Assembly: GCA_965240325.2 (NCBI GenBank)
Contig: OZ251227.1
Coordinates: 3,410,001 to 3,474,000, forward strand
Origin: Rebecca billardiae RCC1528
Lineage: Eukaryota; Haptophyta
DNA: 64,000 nucleotides
Direction: 5' to 3'
Shown: positions 20,393-30,884 of the stretch, piece by piece
Numbering within the stretch: position 1 is the stretch's first letter
Layout: each line of letters opens with the position of its first letter
The notes under the pieces: model-generated
The model's database searches: none
Seen by the model: the letters and a program-made list of their open reading frames with translations, nothing else
What the model was told of the DNA's origin: nothing
Made by a program: the position numbers and the translations under genes

Positions 20393-23300
20393 GCCGCCCG
20401 ACGCAGACGGCTCGGAGGAGGGCGCGGACAGCGAGTACGGCGGCGGCGGCTCGTCGACGGAGGCGTCGAGCAGCTGCGGCGACGGTGACGAGGAGACGGA
20501 GCACGCGCCCGTCGGCGCGCTCGCGCGCGCCGCCGCCGCCGCGCTGCGCTCCGGGCCGCGTGGCGCGTGGCACCGCTTGATCGCGCGGCGCGGCGGCGCG
20601 GCGCGCGCGCTCCCGCCGCTGGGCGGCGGCGGCGGCGGCGCGCCGGCGGGCGCGGTGGCGCGGCTGCTCGAGGCGTGGCGCGCGGGCGAGGTGGTGTGCG
20701 CGTACGACGCGTGCCTCGACGCCGGCCGCGGCCCCACGCTCGCCGACGGCGCGCTCGCGCTCGGCGGCGCGCCGCCGCGGCGCGCGCCGATGCGGCGGCC
20801 GCCGCCGCCGCCGCCGCCGCCGCAGCCGCAGCCGCCGCCATATCCGGCGGCGCCCGGCGCGGGCGCGGAGCAGCGCGCGCAGCAGCGCGCGCAGCAGCAC
20901 CCCGCGCACGCCGCCACGCCCGCGCCGCACCACCCGCACCACGCGCCGCTCGCGCCGCCGCCGGCCCCGACGGTCGCCGCGCCGCCGCCGCCGCCCGCAA
21001 CCGGCGCCGGCGCCGGCGCCGCGGCCGCGCACGGCGCTGCGGCGGCGGCGGCGGTGGCGGCCGCGGCGGGCCCGCACGGGCTGACCGTCTTCTTCGCGTC
21101 GCCGCTGTCGATCGTGGACGCGCAGCGCGTGGAGCGGCCGCTTGAGCTGCTCGACACCGAGCGCGAGTGCCGCCACCTGCAGGCCGCGCTCGCCGCGAGC
21201 GGGCGCGAAGTTTCCGTGAACTTTCGCGTCGGCACGCAGGAGTCCATCCGGCAGGCGCTCACCCTCGGGCCGCACTCGTCGGTGGTCCACTTCTCGGGGC
21301 ACGGGCTGCAGGCGCCGGCGGGTCTGGTGCTCGAGGACGGGGCGGGCGGCGCGCACCTGCTCTCGCCCGACCGCGTGCGCGCGCTCTTCGCCGCCGGCGG
21401 CGACGCCGCCGCCCTCCGCCTCCTCGTCGTCAACTGCTGCCACTCCGCCGCCGTCGCGTCCGAGTTTGTGGCAGCGGGCGTGCCGCACGTCGTGGCGTCG
21501 CCTCTCCAGGTGCACGACGCGGCGGCGGCGGTGTTCACGGGGGCGTTCTACCTGGCGCTCGCGGTGGGCCGGAGCATCGCCGCCGCCTTCGAGATCGCGC
21601 GCGAGCAGGTGCGCACGCACCCGCGCCTCGGCGCGCGCGAGGCCGCGGCATTCCACCTGCTGCCGCCCGGCTCCGATCACTCAGAGGCCGTCTGGCCTGG
21701 GGGCGCGCGCAGCCGCGCGCTCGGCGGCGCGCCGCGCGGCGGGGGCGGCGTGGGCGCGGGTGCGTGGGCGGCGGCGGCGCCGGCAGTACCGCCCGCCGCG
21801 CCGTTCGGCAGCGCGCAGCTCCGCGCGCTCCCGTGCCTCCCCGAGGACTACTGCGGCCGGCAGCTCGAGAGCGCAGCGCTGCTTCGATCGCTCGCGCGCC
21901 GCCGGCTCGTCGTCGTCACGGACGGCGCGCCGCCGCCGCCGCCGCTGCTGGCGCGCGCGGGCTGCTCGGGGACGGGGCGCAGCGGCGGCGGCGGCGGCGG
22001 CGCGGGCGTGTGCGCGTCGGCGTCCGGCGAGCACGGCGGCGGCTGGGGCAAGTCCGCCCTCGCCCTCGCCACCGCGCGCTACGCCGCCGTGCGCGGCGTG
22101 TTCGCTGACGGCGCCGCGCTTGTGCGCTGCGACGATTTGGACGGCAGCGCGGCGCAGCTCGCGGCCGCGCTCCGGGCGGCGCTGCTCGGGGGCGGCGGGG
22201 AGGAGGGGCTGCTCGGCGGGGTGCGCGAGGGTGCCGAGCTCGCCGACGCGCCGCCCACGCCCGGCACACCCGCCGGCACACCCGCCGCCGCCGCCCTCGA
22301 CCTGGGCTGGCTGCGCGCGGCGCGCGGCGCGCGCTGCTTGCTCATTCTTGACGGCGCCGACTGTTACGTCGACGACTGTTACGCCGGCGACGGTTACGCC
22401 GGCGGCGGTTACGCCGGCGGCGGTGACGCCGGCGGCGGGGGCGCCGAGGGCGACGAGGCGGCGGAGGGCGGCGGCGGGTGCCTCGGCCGCGCCGCCCGCC
22501 GCGCGCGCGCCCCCCCGCCGCCGCCGCTGCTGCAGCTGCTGCGACCACTCTTTGAGCGCGCCCCCGGCCTGCACCTCGTGCTCACCGCGCGCCGACCGCT
22601 GCCGCCGCGCGCGACGGTGCGTGCGTCCGCAGCCAGCGCGCGCGCCGCGCCGTGTGTCATGCATCGCGCGCGGCGTGTGATGGCGTGTGCGTGGGGTGTG
22701 CATGGCGCCGCCGCCGCCGCTGCCGCGTCGGCGCTCACCGCGTCGCCCCCACCCACGCCCTCTCCCGCGCGCCTCGCGCCCGACCGGTCCATCACTGGCC
22801 GTCCTCTTTTTTTTTATTCTTCTTTTTCCTTCATTTCCCTTTTCGATGTATTTTATTCGGTGTTTGCCCATCGCGTTCTTTTGCTCTGCTGCTGCTGCAG
22901 CTGGGCCTGCCGGTCAAGGCGTGCGTGCTGCCCGTGGGGCCTCTGCGCGACGAGCTCGACGCCGCGCGCCTCTTTCTGCGGTGCGCGCGCCAGCGCCGCA
23001 CGCGCCGAGGCGACGCGCCGCCCCGCCGCCGCGCGCGCTGACCGGCTGACCGGACCGCCCGCCTTTGCTCCCGCCGCGCGCGCCGCGCTCGCGCGCGCCA
23101 CCGCAGGCGGTGCGGCCGCCAGCTGAGCGCCGCCGAGCTCGACGCCTTCCTGGAGGGCGCGGCGGAGGCTCGGCCGGGCGGCGGCGCCGGGGAGGGCGCG
23201 GCGGACGAGGTGGCCGCCGCGCAGCGCGCGCCCGCGGCCGACATGCTCGACGGCGGCGGCGCGGCGGCGGGCGGCGCGGCGGCGGCGGCGGCCGTCGCGC

Positions 23301-23455
23301 CGCCGCCGGCCTTCGGCGCGGCGGACGGCGCGCGCGGCCGGCTCGCGCGGCTCGGCGCGCACCCGCTGCTCCGGCGGTGCGGCGGGCACCCGCTGCGGCT
23401 GCTCGAGCTCGCCGCCGCCGTCACGCCCGACACCGAGCTGCGCGCCCTCTTGTGA
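19260..23455 (+). CDS. Receptor-like discoidin-TM-CHAT-STAND protein
   Basis: Exons are 19260-22616, 22901-22980 and 23107-23455 (1,261 aa). A signal peptide (residues 1-27) precedes a galactose-binding F5/8-type C-like domain (about 60-210: NLALSAGCSQSS, then APWFALDLGGVAYVESIQI). A hydrophobic segment at about 262-288 could span the membrane. After a Gly/Pro-rich linker comes a CHAT (caspase-HetF-associated) protease domain, about 610-800. It has FFASPL, VVHFSGHG with His681, and LLVVNCCHSAAVA with Cys726/727 as the His-Cys dyad. A STAND/NB-ARC-like NTPase follows: GGGWGKSALALA (Walker A, Lys931), CLLILDGAD (Walker B, Asp1031) and LHLVLTARRPLPP. Exons 2-3 continue helical NTPase sequence (PLRDELDAARLFLRR, GHPLRLLELAA). 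Introns begin GTGCGTG and GTGCGCG. Known CHAT-STAND proteins act in cell death or defence signalling; that role here is inferred. Confidence 0.82.
22372..22437 (+). repeat. In-frame 15-nt minisatellite in the CHAT gene
   Basis: Successive units close to GTTACGCCGGCGGCG encode D/G-C/G-Y-A-G repeats between Walker B and the following NTPase helix. This is probably a loop expansion. Confidence 0.75.
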
Positions 23456-23663
23456 TCGGCCGCCGCTCCACCGTCCACCGTCCGAGACGGTCCGAAAGTG
23501 CATGACGAGGGTGCCGTGGCAAGTGTGCGACAGTGAGGGTGCGACAGTGAGTGTGAGTGATCCAGTGCATGTGGAACAATGAGTGTGAGCGTCCAACGGT
23601 CCAACTGAGAATTCGGACTACGAATAAAGGCGGCTCCGCCGCTGCGCTGCGCGCCACGAAGTA
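23456..23663. other. 3' flank of the CHAT gene
   Basis: A short, lower-GC stretch of GTGAGTG-like repeats follows the stop. AATAAA occurs at about 23621, about 165 bases past the stop and 45 bases before the mobile island, and could be the poly(A) signal. Confidence 0.45.
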
Positions 23664-23665
23664 TA

Positions 23666-24455
23666 GGGACCCACAAATTTAGTTGCCGGCTGCAGCAGGC
23701 ACGACTTTGTCTCAGCCCGCACGCCCGCTACGCGCCGACCCGGGCAGAGCCCATCCGCCCGCGCATGCACCAGGCCCAGCCGCGTCAGTACATACCCACC
23801 CGGCCGCGGCACCCGCGCTCTGTGCGCCACGGTGTCGATGCGCCCGGCAGTCGGTGCGCATGCACGAGCCAGCCGGCGGGCAGCTACGGGCTGGTTTTCG
23901 GCGTGGAGCGCGGTCGTGTGAGCTGCATTAATTCAGCTGACCCCCGGCTTTTGTGCATTCGGGAGTCGTGCTGCTACGGTGGGCGTGCCACGCGCCAACT
24001 CGACGCTGGCAAAATTAGGCGACGAAAGTGCACGCGCAGCCACACGCAGCCCATATTGATGCTCTCGGAGCAGGCTCGGGCATGCACTCGATCGGCTCTG
24101 GCTGACGGCAGCGCCAAGCTGGCGGCGCGGCGCGAGGGTGCATGCGTGGCGTGGGCGGAGCTACGTCGCACACGCACCGCGCGGCGCGCGGCTCAGCGCA
24201 CGGAGGCTGCCGACAGCCGGCGGCACGCAGGCAGGTCTGCTCGCCGCCAGTCGAGCTCGCCGGCCGCCGGGTACCAAACGTCAACCCAGGATGCACAGCC
24301 ACGCCTATTTGCGAGGACTCGAGCAATCGGGTCCGGGCGCACCTCATGTGCACGGCAGTGGAGTGGGCCAAGTACGCCCCTGGTATGGTGGCGCGCCGCT
24401 GCTTTGCTGCGCTGATATGGCGAACAATGTCGGGAGGCTTAAACTTGTGAGGGAC
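23666..24455 (+). mobile_element. 790-bp repeat, left copy
   Basis: It starts GGGACCCACAAATTTAG and ends CTTGTGAGGGAC. The two ends are imperfect inverted repeats (12 of 17 positions match, with CACAA and TTTA shared). No protein domain was seen. It appears base-for-base the same as 28456-29245. Confidence 0.85.
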
Positions 24456-24470
24456 TAAGTGAGCAGCCTC

Positions 24471-26558
24471 GGCTGAGGCCGTGAGCTGCCGTAGGCTGAT
24501 CTGACCCGACAAAAGTCGGCGCGCGAGCGCGCGCGCGCGCGGCGCGGCGCCGCCCCGCTGGCACGTGGGCTCGGTGTGCCTGGGCCGCGCCGAGTGCCCC
24601 GCACCCCGATCTCGCCCAGCTAGCTCGTCCTCGCCGCGCTCTGAGGCCCCCGTAGCAGTCGTAGCTGCTCGCCGCCGCCGCAGATCGTGAAGACCAGCTG
24701 CTGTCAGCTGCTCGCTCTGAGCCGGGACATGGGGCCGCGTGGAGGAGGCGCCGTGCGGCCGGGCGCGCGCGTGCGCGTCGAGCGGCCCCTGGGCGCACTG
24801 CTCACGCGTCGGCGCGCCCGCCCGGCGCGCGCATCATCGCTCAGTCGCGCCGCTCTGCTGAGCTAGCCGCCGCTGGTCGCAGCCGTCGGCTGAGGCCGTG
24901 AGCTGCCGTCAGCTGATCTGACCCGACAAAAGTCGGCGCGAGCGCGCGCGCGCGCGCGGCGCCGCGCCGCCCCGCTGGCACGTGGGCTCGGTGTGCCCGG
25001 GCCGCGCCGAGTGCCCCGCACCCGGATCTCGCCCAGCTAGCTCGTCCTCGCCGCGCTCTGAGGCCCCCGTAGCAGTCGTAGCTGCTCGCCGCCGCCGCAG
25101 ATCGTGAAGACCAGCTGCTGTCAGCTGCTCGCTCTGAGCCGGGACATGGGGCCGCGTGGAGGAGACGCCGTGCGGCCGGGCGCGCGCGTGCGCGTCGAGC
25201 GGCCCCTGGGCGCACTGCTCACGCGTCGGCGCGCCCGCCCGGCGCGCGCATCATCGCTCAGTCGCGCCGCTCTGCTGAGCTAGCCGCCGCTGGTCGCAGC
25301 CGTCGGCTGAGGCCGTGAGCTGCCGTCAGCTGATCTGACCCGACAAAAGTCGGCGCGCGAGCGCGCGCGCGCGGCGCGCCGCGCCACCTCGCTGGCACGT
25401 GGGCTCGGTGCGCCTGGGCCACGCAGAGCACCCCGCACCCGGATCTCGCCCAGCTAGCTCGTCCTCGCCGCGCTCTGAGGCCCCCGTAGCAGTCGTAGCT
25501 GCTCGCCGCCGCCGCAGATCGTGAAGACCAGCTGCTGTCAGCTGCTCGCTCTGAGCCGGGACATGGGGCCGCGTGGAGGAGGCGCCGTGCGGCCGGGCGC
25601 GCGCGTGCGCGTCGAGCGGCCCCTGGGCGCACTGCTCACGCGTCGGCGCGCCCGCCCGGCGCGCGCATCATCGCTCAGTCGCGCCGCTCTGCTGAGCTAG
25701 CCGCCGCTGGTCGCAGCCGTCGGCTGAGGCCGTGAGCTGCCGTCAGCTGATCTGACCCGACAAAAGTCGGCGCGCGAGCGCGCGCGCGCGGCGCGCCGCG
25801 CCACCTCGCTGGCACGTGGGCTCGGTGCGCCTGGGCCGCGCAGAGCACCCCGCACCCGGATCTCGCCCAGCTAGCTCGTCCTCGCCGCGCTCTGAGGCCC
25901 CCGTAGCAGTCGTAGCTGCTCGCCGCCGCCGCAGATCGTGAAGACCAGCTGCTGTCAGCTGCTCGCTCTGAGCCGGGACATGGGGCCGCGTGGAGGAGAC
26001 GCCGTGCGGCCGGGCGCGCGCGTGCGCGTCGAGCGGCCCCTGGGCGCACTGCTCACGTGTCGGCGCGCCCGCCCGGCGCGCGCATCATCGCTCAGTCGCG
26101 CCGCTCTGCTGAGCTAGCCGCCGCTGGTCGCAGCCGTCGGCTGAGGCCGTGAGCTGCCGTAAGAGCTGATCTGACCCGACAAAAGTCGGCGCGCGAGCGC
26201 GCGCGCGCGGCGCGCCGCGCCACCTCGCTGGCACGTGGGCTCGGTGCGCCTGGGCCGCGCCGAGCGTCCCGCACCCCGATCGCGCCCAGCCCGCGCGTCC
26301 TCGCCGCGCTCTGAGGCCCCCGTAGCAGTCGTAGCTGCTCGCCGCCGCCGCAGATCGTGAAGACCAGTTGCTGTCAGCTGCTCGCTCTGAGCCGGGACAT
26401 GGGGCCGCGTGGAGGAGGCGCCGTGCGGCCGGGCGCGCGCGCGCGCGTCGAGCGGCCCCGGGGCGCACTGCTCACGCGTCGGCGTGCCCGCCCGGCGCGC
26501 ACATCATCGCTCAGTCGCGCCGCTCTGCTGAGCTAGCCGCCGCTCGTCGCAGCCGTCG
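24471..26558. repeat. Satellite of five 417-bp tandem units
   Basis: The marker GGCTGAGGCCGTGAGCTGCC recurs at 24471, 24888, 25305, 25722 and 26139, exactly 417 bases apart. The last unit has a 3-base insertion near 26161. Units are highly similar, with differences clustered in the GC dinucleotide run. Each unit includes GACAAAAGTCGG. No coding function was seen. Confidence 0.95.
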
Positions 26559-26676
26559 TGAGACGTGACGTTAGACGTAGAGTAAGCTATAGCCTATAGG
26601 CTGATATGATATGACTCGAGATCTACTATACTGAGCAGCTAATAAACTATATACCATCATTGTCCGACACTGCTCT
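26559..26676. other. AT-rich spacer between satellite and transposase
   Basis: A short low-GC stretch downstream of the transposase stop. It contains AATAAA at about 26640, on the plus strand and so antisense to the transposase. Confidence 0.5.
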
Positions 26677-27978
26677 TCAGCGCACGCGCTGCTCACCCTT
26701 GGTCTCGACGCAGTCCTGCAGCCGACGCCGATAGGATTTGAACAGCGCCTGGATGAACTTCTTGTCGTTCCGTACCTCCTCGAACTTAGCCTTCACCACC
26801 TCCTCGAACTCCTTGAAGGTTGGCCGCTGCTTGCTCGGGTTGTCGGTGCACCACTTGTGCTTCCATGCGTTGAGAAGCTGCTCCACGCGCGCCCAGACAT
26901 GCTCAATGAGCGACAAGTCGGCGCTGTTCGGCGGCCAGCTACGGCCCGGCTGACCCTCGGTGGACTTGGGGCCAAGGTGTCCCTCGGGGCCAAACCGCTC
27001 GTCGAGCCATTGGCGCACAGCCAGCGCCGTGTGGGGTGAGGCACTGTCCTGCTGGAAGATCATCTGTCTGATGAAGTCGCCGAAGAGCGCCTGGGCCTCC
27101 TTGTCCAGGAAAGGCAGCACGTCGTTCAGGTACTCCTTCCAGCACACGCCACGGCACTGCTTGCCGCGACCATTCTCATGCGTGCGGCCGTGAGTGCCCG
27201 TGGCAAAATAGAGCGGCGTGATGCCGCGAGAGCAGGCGCCGGCGTAGCCATGGATCACGCAGTCACCTGCCTGGACCTGGTTCAGCTTGCGCTTGGGCTC
27301 GTCACGCAGCGTCCACGACATCACCGTGCTCCGGTTCGTGACGTCGAACTTGAAGTACTTCGAGTCGGTGAAGAACAGCCCGTCAACCATCGCCTTGACT
27401 CTCTGCAGCCACCGTGCGAACGCCACCCGCTTCTTCGCCTGCTGAGCCGTGATCTGCTTCCTCACCTTGAGCGGCTCCCAATCCATCTTCTTCCGCGCCG
27501 CGCGGCGTAGCGTCTCGTCGGAGACGTCGAGCGCGGACGCATCGAGCGATCCAGCACCGACGGCGCGGCACGCAGCCTTCCGCACACTCTGACCAGCCGG
27601 CCCGGCGCTGAGCTCGGACGTAAGCGCCGCCTGCGCCTCGGCACTGAGGCGTGGGCGTGGACCGCGCTTCGGCTTCCCGTCAGCATCAATGTGCCAGCCC
27701 TCCGTGTGCCAGTCCATGAACCACTTCTTCATCGTCTTCTCGGTGACCTCGGCCGACCGCGCCGCCCTCTGGAAAGCTGAGGCCAACGGAGAGCCTTCAT
27801 TGAGGCACAGCACGCACGCGCCGATCGCATGGTGAAACCTCTCCTCAGGGCCCAGGGCCTTCGGGTTGTAATCCAGAGCAATACACTCCCGCGATACCCG
27901 CCTGTTCGGAGCGTAGCCGACGCGGTGGGCGCCTTTGCGCCCGCGCCGATCTTTGGGCGCGGTCGGCGCGCGGCCCAT
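26677..27978 (-). CDS. Tc1/mariner-type DDE transposase, apparently intact
   Basis: A 433-aa uninterrupted protein. The N-terminal part (about 45-120) is a helix-turn-helix-like DNA-binding region (SAEVTEKTMKKWFMDW), followed by a basic GRPR-like linker (KPKRGPRPRLS). The catalytic core has Asp205 in LFFTDSKYF, Asp311 in IFQQDSASPHTA and Glu359 in WPPNSADLSLIEHVW. These match the DDE_3 motifs of Tc1/mariner enzymes, including QQD and the P-N-S-x-D-L block. The spacing between the second Asp and the Glu is 47 residues; 34 is typical for Tc1/mariner, so there is an insertion around GHLGPKSTEGQPGRS. With no stop or frameshift it may be active. It sits in the core of the composite island and is less GC-extreme than host genes. 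Confidence 0.93.
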   Translation of the reverse strand: MGRAPTAPKDRRGRKGAHRVGYAPNRRVSRECIALDYNPKALGPEERFHHAIGACVLCLNEGSPLASAFQRAARSAEVTEKTMKKWFMDWHTEGWHIDADGKPKRGPRPRLSAEAQAALTSELSAGPAGQSVRKAACRAVGAGSLDASALDVSDETLRRAARKKMDWEPLKVRKQITAQQAKKRVAFARWLQRVKAMVDGLFFTDSKYFKFDVTNRSTVMSWTLRDEPKRKLNQVQAGDCVIHGYAGACSRGITPLYFATGTHGRTHENGRGKQCRGVCWKEYLNDVLPFLDKEAQALFGDFIRQMIFQQDSASPHTALAVRQWLDERFGPEGHLGPKSTEGQPGRSWPPNSADLSLIEHVWARVEQLLNAWKHKWCTDNPSKQRPTFKEFEEVVKAKFEEVRNDKKFIQALFKSYRRRLQDCVETKGEQRVR

Positions 27979-28453
27979 CAGCCGCCGCCGGCTGCTTGGC
28001 CACCAAAGATGACTGCACGTTACGTCCCGAGCCGCCCAAAGTTGATCTTACAGCTGACGAAGCGGTGTGGCCTCTATTCGAACTCGTTCCGTCCATGGCG
28101 AGCGCCCCAGCGACGCAGCCGCCGCGTGCGCTGGGGCCGCACGCCCTCGCGGATGTGCGCTGGGCACGAGCTCGGCGCCACGGGTTGAGCTCGTCGAGCT
28201 ATGACAAGCGGCGTGGCGCAAGTCCAACCCAGTGGAGGCCCCAACTGCCGGCCCCGCCGCCGCGCGGGAGCGTCCGATTAACCTCAGCTGCTCTGCGCAA
28301 GATGTGGGCTCCTGTGCCCCACCAACTCGCCGGAGGCGGACGACGCGCTGGGATCGCTGCACGGCGGGAATATCCCCGACCCATGTGGACCGACGCCGGC
28401 CTCGCTCGCCGTCGCCCTCGCCCTCGTTCCGACTTTTCTACTACCTGCTCACT
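27979..28453. other. Transposase upstream region to the right core end
   Basis: It probably holds the transposase promoter. The right end CTGCTCACT mirrors the left core end AGTGAGCAG. A second shared block, AAAAGTCGG, occurs inward of both ends (about 24510 on the plus strand; complement near 28430). Confidence 0.5.
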
Positions 28454-28455
28454 TA

Positions 28456-29245
28456 GGGACCCACAAATTTAGTTGCCGGCTGCAGCAGGCACGACTTTGT
28501 CTCAGCCCGCACGCCCGCTACGCGCCGACCCGGGCAGAGCCCATCCGCCCGCGCATGCACCAGGCCCAGCCGCGTCAGTACATACCCACCCGGCCGCGGC
28601 ACCCGCGCTCTGTGCGCCACGGTGTCGATGCGCCCGGCAGTCGGTGCGCATGCACGAGCCAGCCGGCGGGCAGCTACGGGCTGGTTTTCGGCGTGGAGCG
28701 CGGTCGTGTGAGCTGCATTAATTCAGCTGACCCCCGGCTTTTGTGCATTCGGGAGTCGTGCTGCTACGGTGGGCGTGCCACGCGCCAACTCGACGCTGGC
28801 AAAATTAGGCGACGAAAGTGCACGCGCAGCCACACGCAGCCCATATTGATGCTCTCGGAGCAGGCTCGGGCATGCACTCGATCGGCTCTGGCTGACGGCA
28901 GCGCCAAGCTGGCGGCGCGGCGCGAGGGTGCATGCGTGGCGTGGGCGGAGCTACGTCGCACACGCACCGCGCGGCGCGCGGCTCAGCGCACGGAGGCTGC
29001 CGACAGCCGGCGGCACGCAGGCAGGTCTGCTCGCCGCCAGTCGAGCTCGCCGGCCGCCGGGTACCAAACGTCAACCCAGGATGCACAGCCACGCCTATTT
29101 GCGAGGACTCGAGCAATCGGGTCCGGGCGCACCTCATGTGCACGGCAGTGGAGTGGGCCAAGTACGCCCCTGGTATGGTGGCGCGCCGCTGCTTTGCTGC
29201 GCTGATATGGCGAACAATGTCGGGAGGCTTAAACTTGTGAGGGAC
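28456..29245 (+). mobile_element. 790-bp repeat, right copy
   Basis: Same length and orientation as 23666-24455; every open frame in one copy recurs unchanged in the other. It ends 292 bases before the start codon of the next gene, so it now forms part of that gene's upstream region. Confidence 0.85.
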
Positions 29246-29537
29246 TATAGAATAAAACCGCGGTGGTCGCTCGCCCTTGGCTTTTTGCCTTTTTCCGACG
29301 ACGCGCATCGTCGGATTTCTGCCGCGCCGGGCACGAGATTGGAGATAATTTTCTGCCGCGGGCACGCGCGTCCGGTGCAGCGCGGTCCGGCGGCACGGGC
29401 CTCATCGCCGCGCGCGCCCAAGCGGCGTCGCTGCGCGCACAGGCTGAGAGGGAGGGAGGCTTCCCAGCTGCGACCCCCGCCCCTGCGTGTGAGCGAGCGA
29501 CCCACGCACCCGCGGCGGCGAGGCCGGCAGGACTGGG

Positions 29538-30623
29538 ATGGCGCGGCGTGAGCACGGCTCGCCGGTGGGCCGGCAGCGCGGCGGCCTCGACGCCGCGCCG
29601 CCGCCCGACCCGCGCCGCGGCCCGCACCACGACCGCGCCGCGCCGCACCCGTGGGACGTGTCGCCGCGCGCGCCCGACCGCCACGAGCGCGACGGCGAGC
29701 GCCACCGGCCGACGGGCTCGCGCGAGGGCTCGTTCGGGCGCAGCGGCGGTGGCGGCGGCTTGAGCGGCGCCGCCCACGCCGCCGAGCGCGCCGACTCGCG
29801 CCGCCACTCCGCCGCCTCGGAGCGCGAAGGCGCGGGCGCGGCCGGCGAGGCGGGCGCGCGGCCGCCGCCGCGCGACGCGCATGAGGGCGGCGGCGGCGGC
29901 GCGGTGGAGGGCGGCACGGCGGGCGGCGCGGCCAACGGCTCGACCGACGCGCCCGCCGAGCCGGCCGACGGCGGCGCCGCCGCCGCCGCCGCGGAGGGCG
30001 GCGGCGGCGGCTCGGCGGGCACGCCTGCGGCCGCCGGCGCGGCCGGCGCGGCGGGTGAGGAGGCGTCGGCGGCCGCGGCCGACTCGGCGTCGTGCGCGGC
30101 GACGCCGGGCCCGACGCCCTCGCGCTCCGCCTCGATGCCGAGCGAGGGCGCCTCCGCCTCGCGCGCCACGCCCGGCGGCGGCGGCACGCCTGGCGGCGGC
30201 GGCGGCGGCACGGACGGCGGCCGACCGGGCGCGGTCTCGACGCCGACGGACGGCGGCTCCAACTCGGCGCTGCGTCGGATGTCGTCGGGCCCGTCGTCCG
30301 CGCTCGGCCCCACCTCGTCGCGCGGCTCCGCGCGCGCCTGGTTCCGCGCGCAGGGCTTCGCCTCGCAGCTCAAGAAGGAGCGGATCCGGGAGTTTCTCGT
30401 GGACGGCTGCAAGCTCTCCGGTTTCGTCAACTCGGCGACCAAGGACCGGCACCCGAGCCTCGGCGGCATCCTGGAGGTGTGCGCGCGTGCGTGCGCGTGC
30501 GCTGTGCGTGCGGGGGCTGCGCGCTCTGCGCCGCCCGCGCCTCACGCCCTCCCCGCGTGCTGCTGCTGTGTGCTGCTGTGTGCTGCTGCTGCTGCTGCTG
30601 CTGCCGCTGCTGCCGCTGCTGCG

Positions 30624-30673
<50 letters not shown>

Positions 30674-30850
30674 GACTGCTGCTGCTGCTGCTGCTGCTGC
30701 GCGCGCAGCTGCAGTGGGAGAGCCCGGAGGACGCGCTCGCGGCGGCGGAGGCGCTGCACGGCCGCACCTTCGAGGGCTTCATGCACTCGGAGCGCATCCC
30801 GCTCACCGTGCTGCCCGCGGGCACGACGGGCAGCGCCTTCTTAGAAGCGC

Positions 30851-30884
<34 letters not shown>

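Larger units (their letters stand above)
23664..29247. mobile_element. Composite TA-delimited mobile island
   Basis: The order is TA (23664), 790-bp repeat (23666-24455), TA (24456), 3,996-bp core (24458-28453), TA (28454), second 790-bp repeat in the same orientation (28456-29245), TA (29246). Coordinates given for TA are the T. The core ends in a 9-base inverted repeat (AGTGAGCAG/CTGCTCACT) and encodes a Tc1/mariner-type transposase. The 790-bp units have their own imperfect inverted ends. TA at all four junctions fits Tc1/mariner integration, but a direct-repeat-flanked core is not the usual form for that superfamily. Confidence 0.75.

Noticed and set aside
18882-21680. Minus-strand ORFs of 800-930 codons over the CHAT gene
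   Set aside because: They are Arg/Ala low-complexity shadows of the sense gene, without domains.
22372-22550. CRISPR-like or satellite array in the CHAT gene
   Set aside because: The repeat is in frame, made of 15-base Gly-rich codons, without spacers.
23666-29245. LTR retrotransposon with 790-bp LTRs
   Set aside because: The repeats do not start TG or end CA, there is no reverse transcriptase or primer-binding site, the internal gene is a DDE_3 transposase, and junctions are TA.
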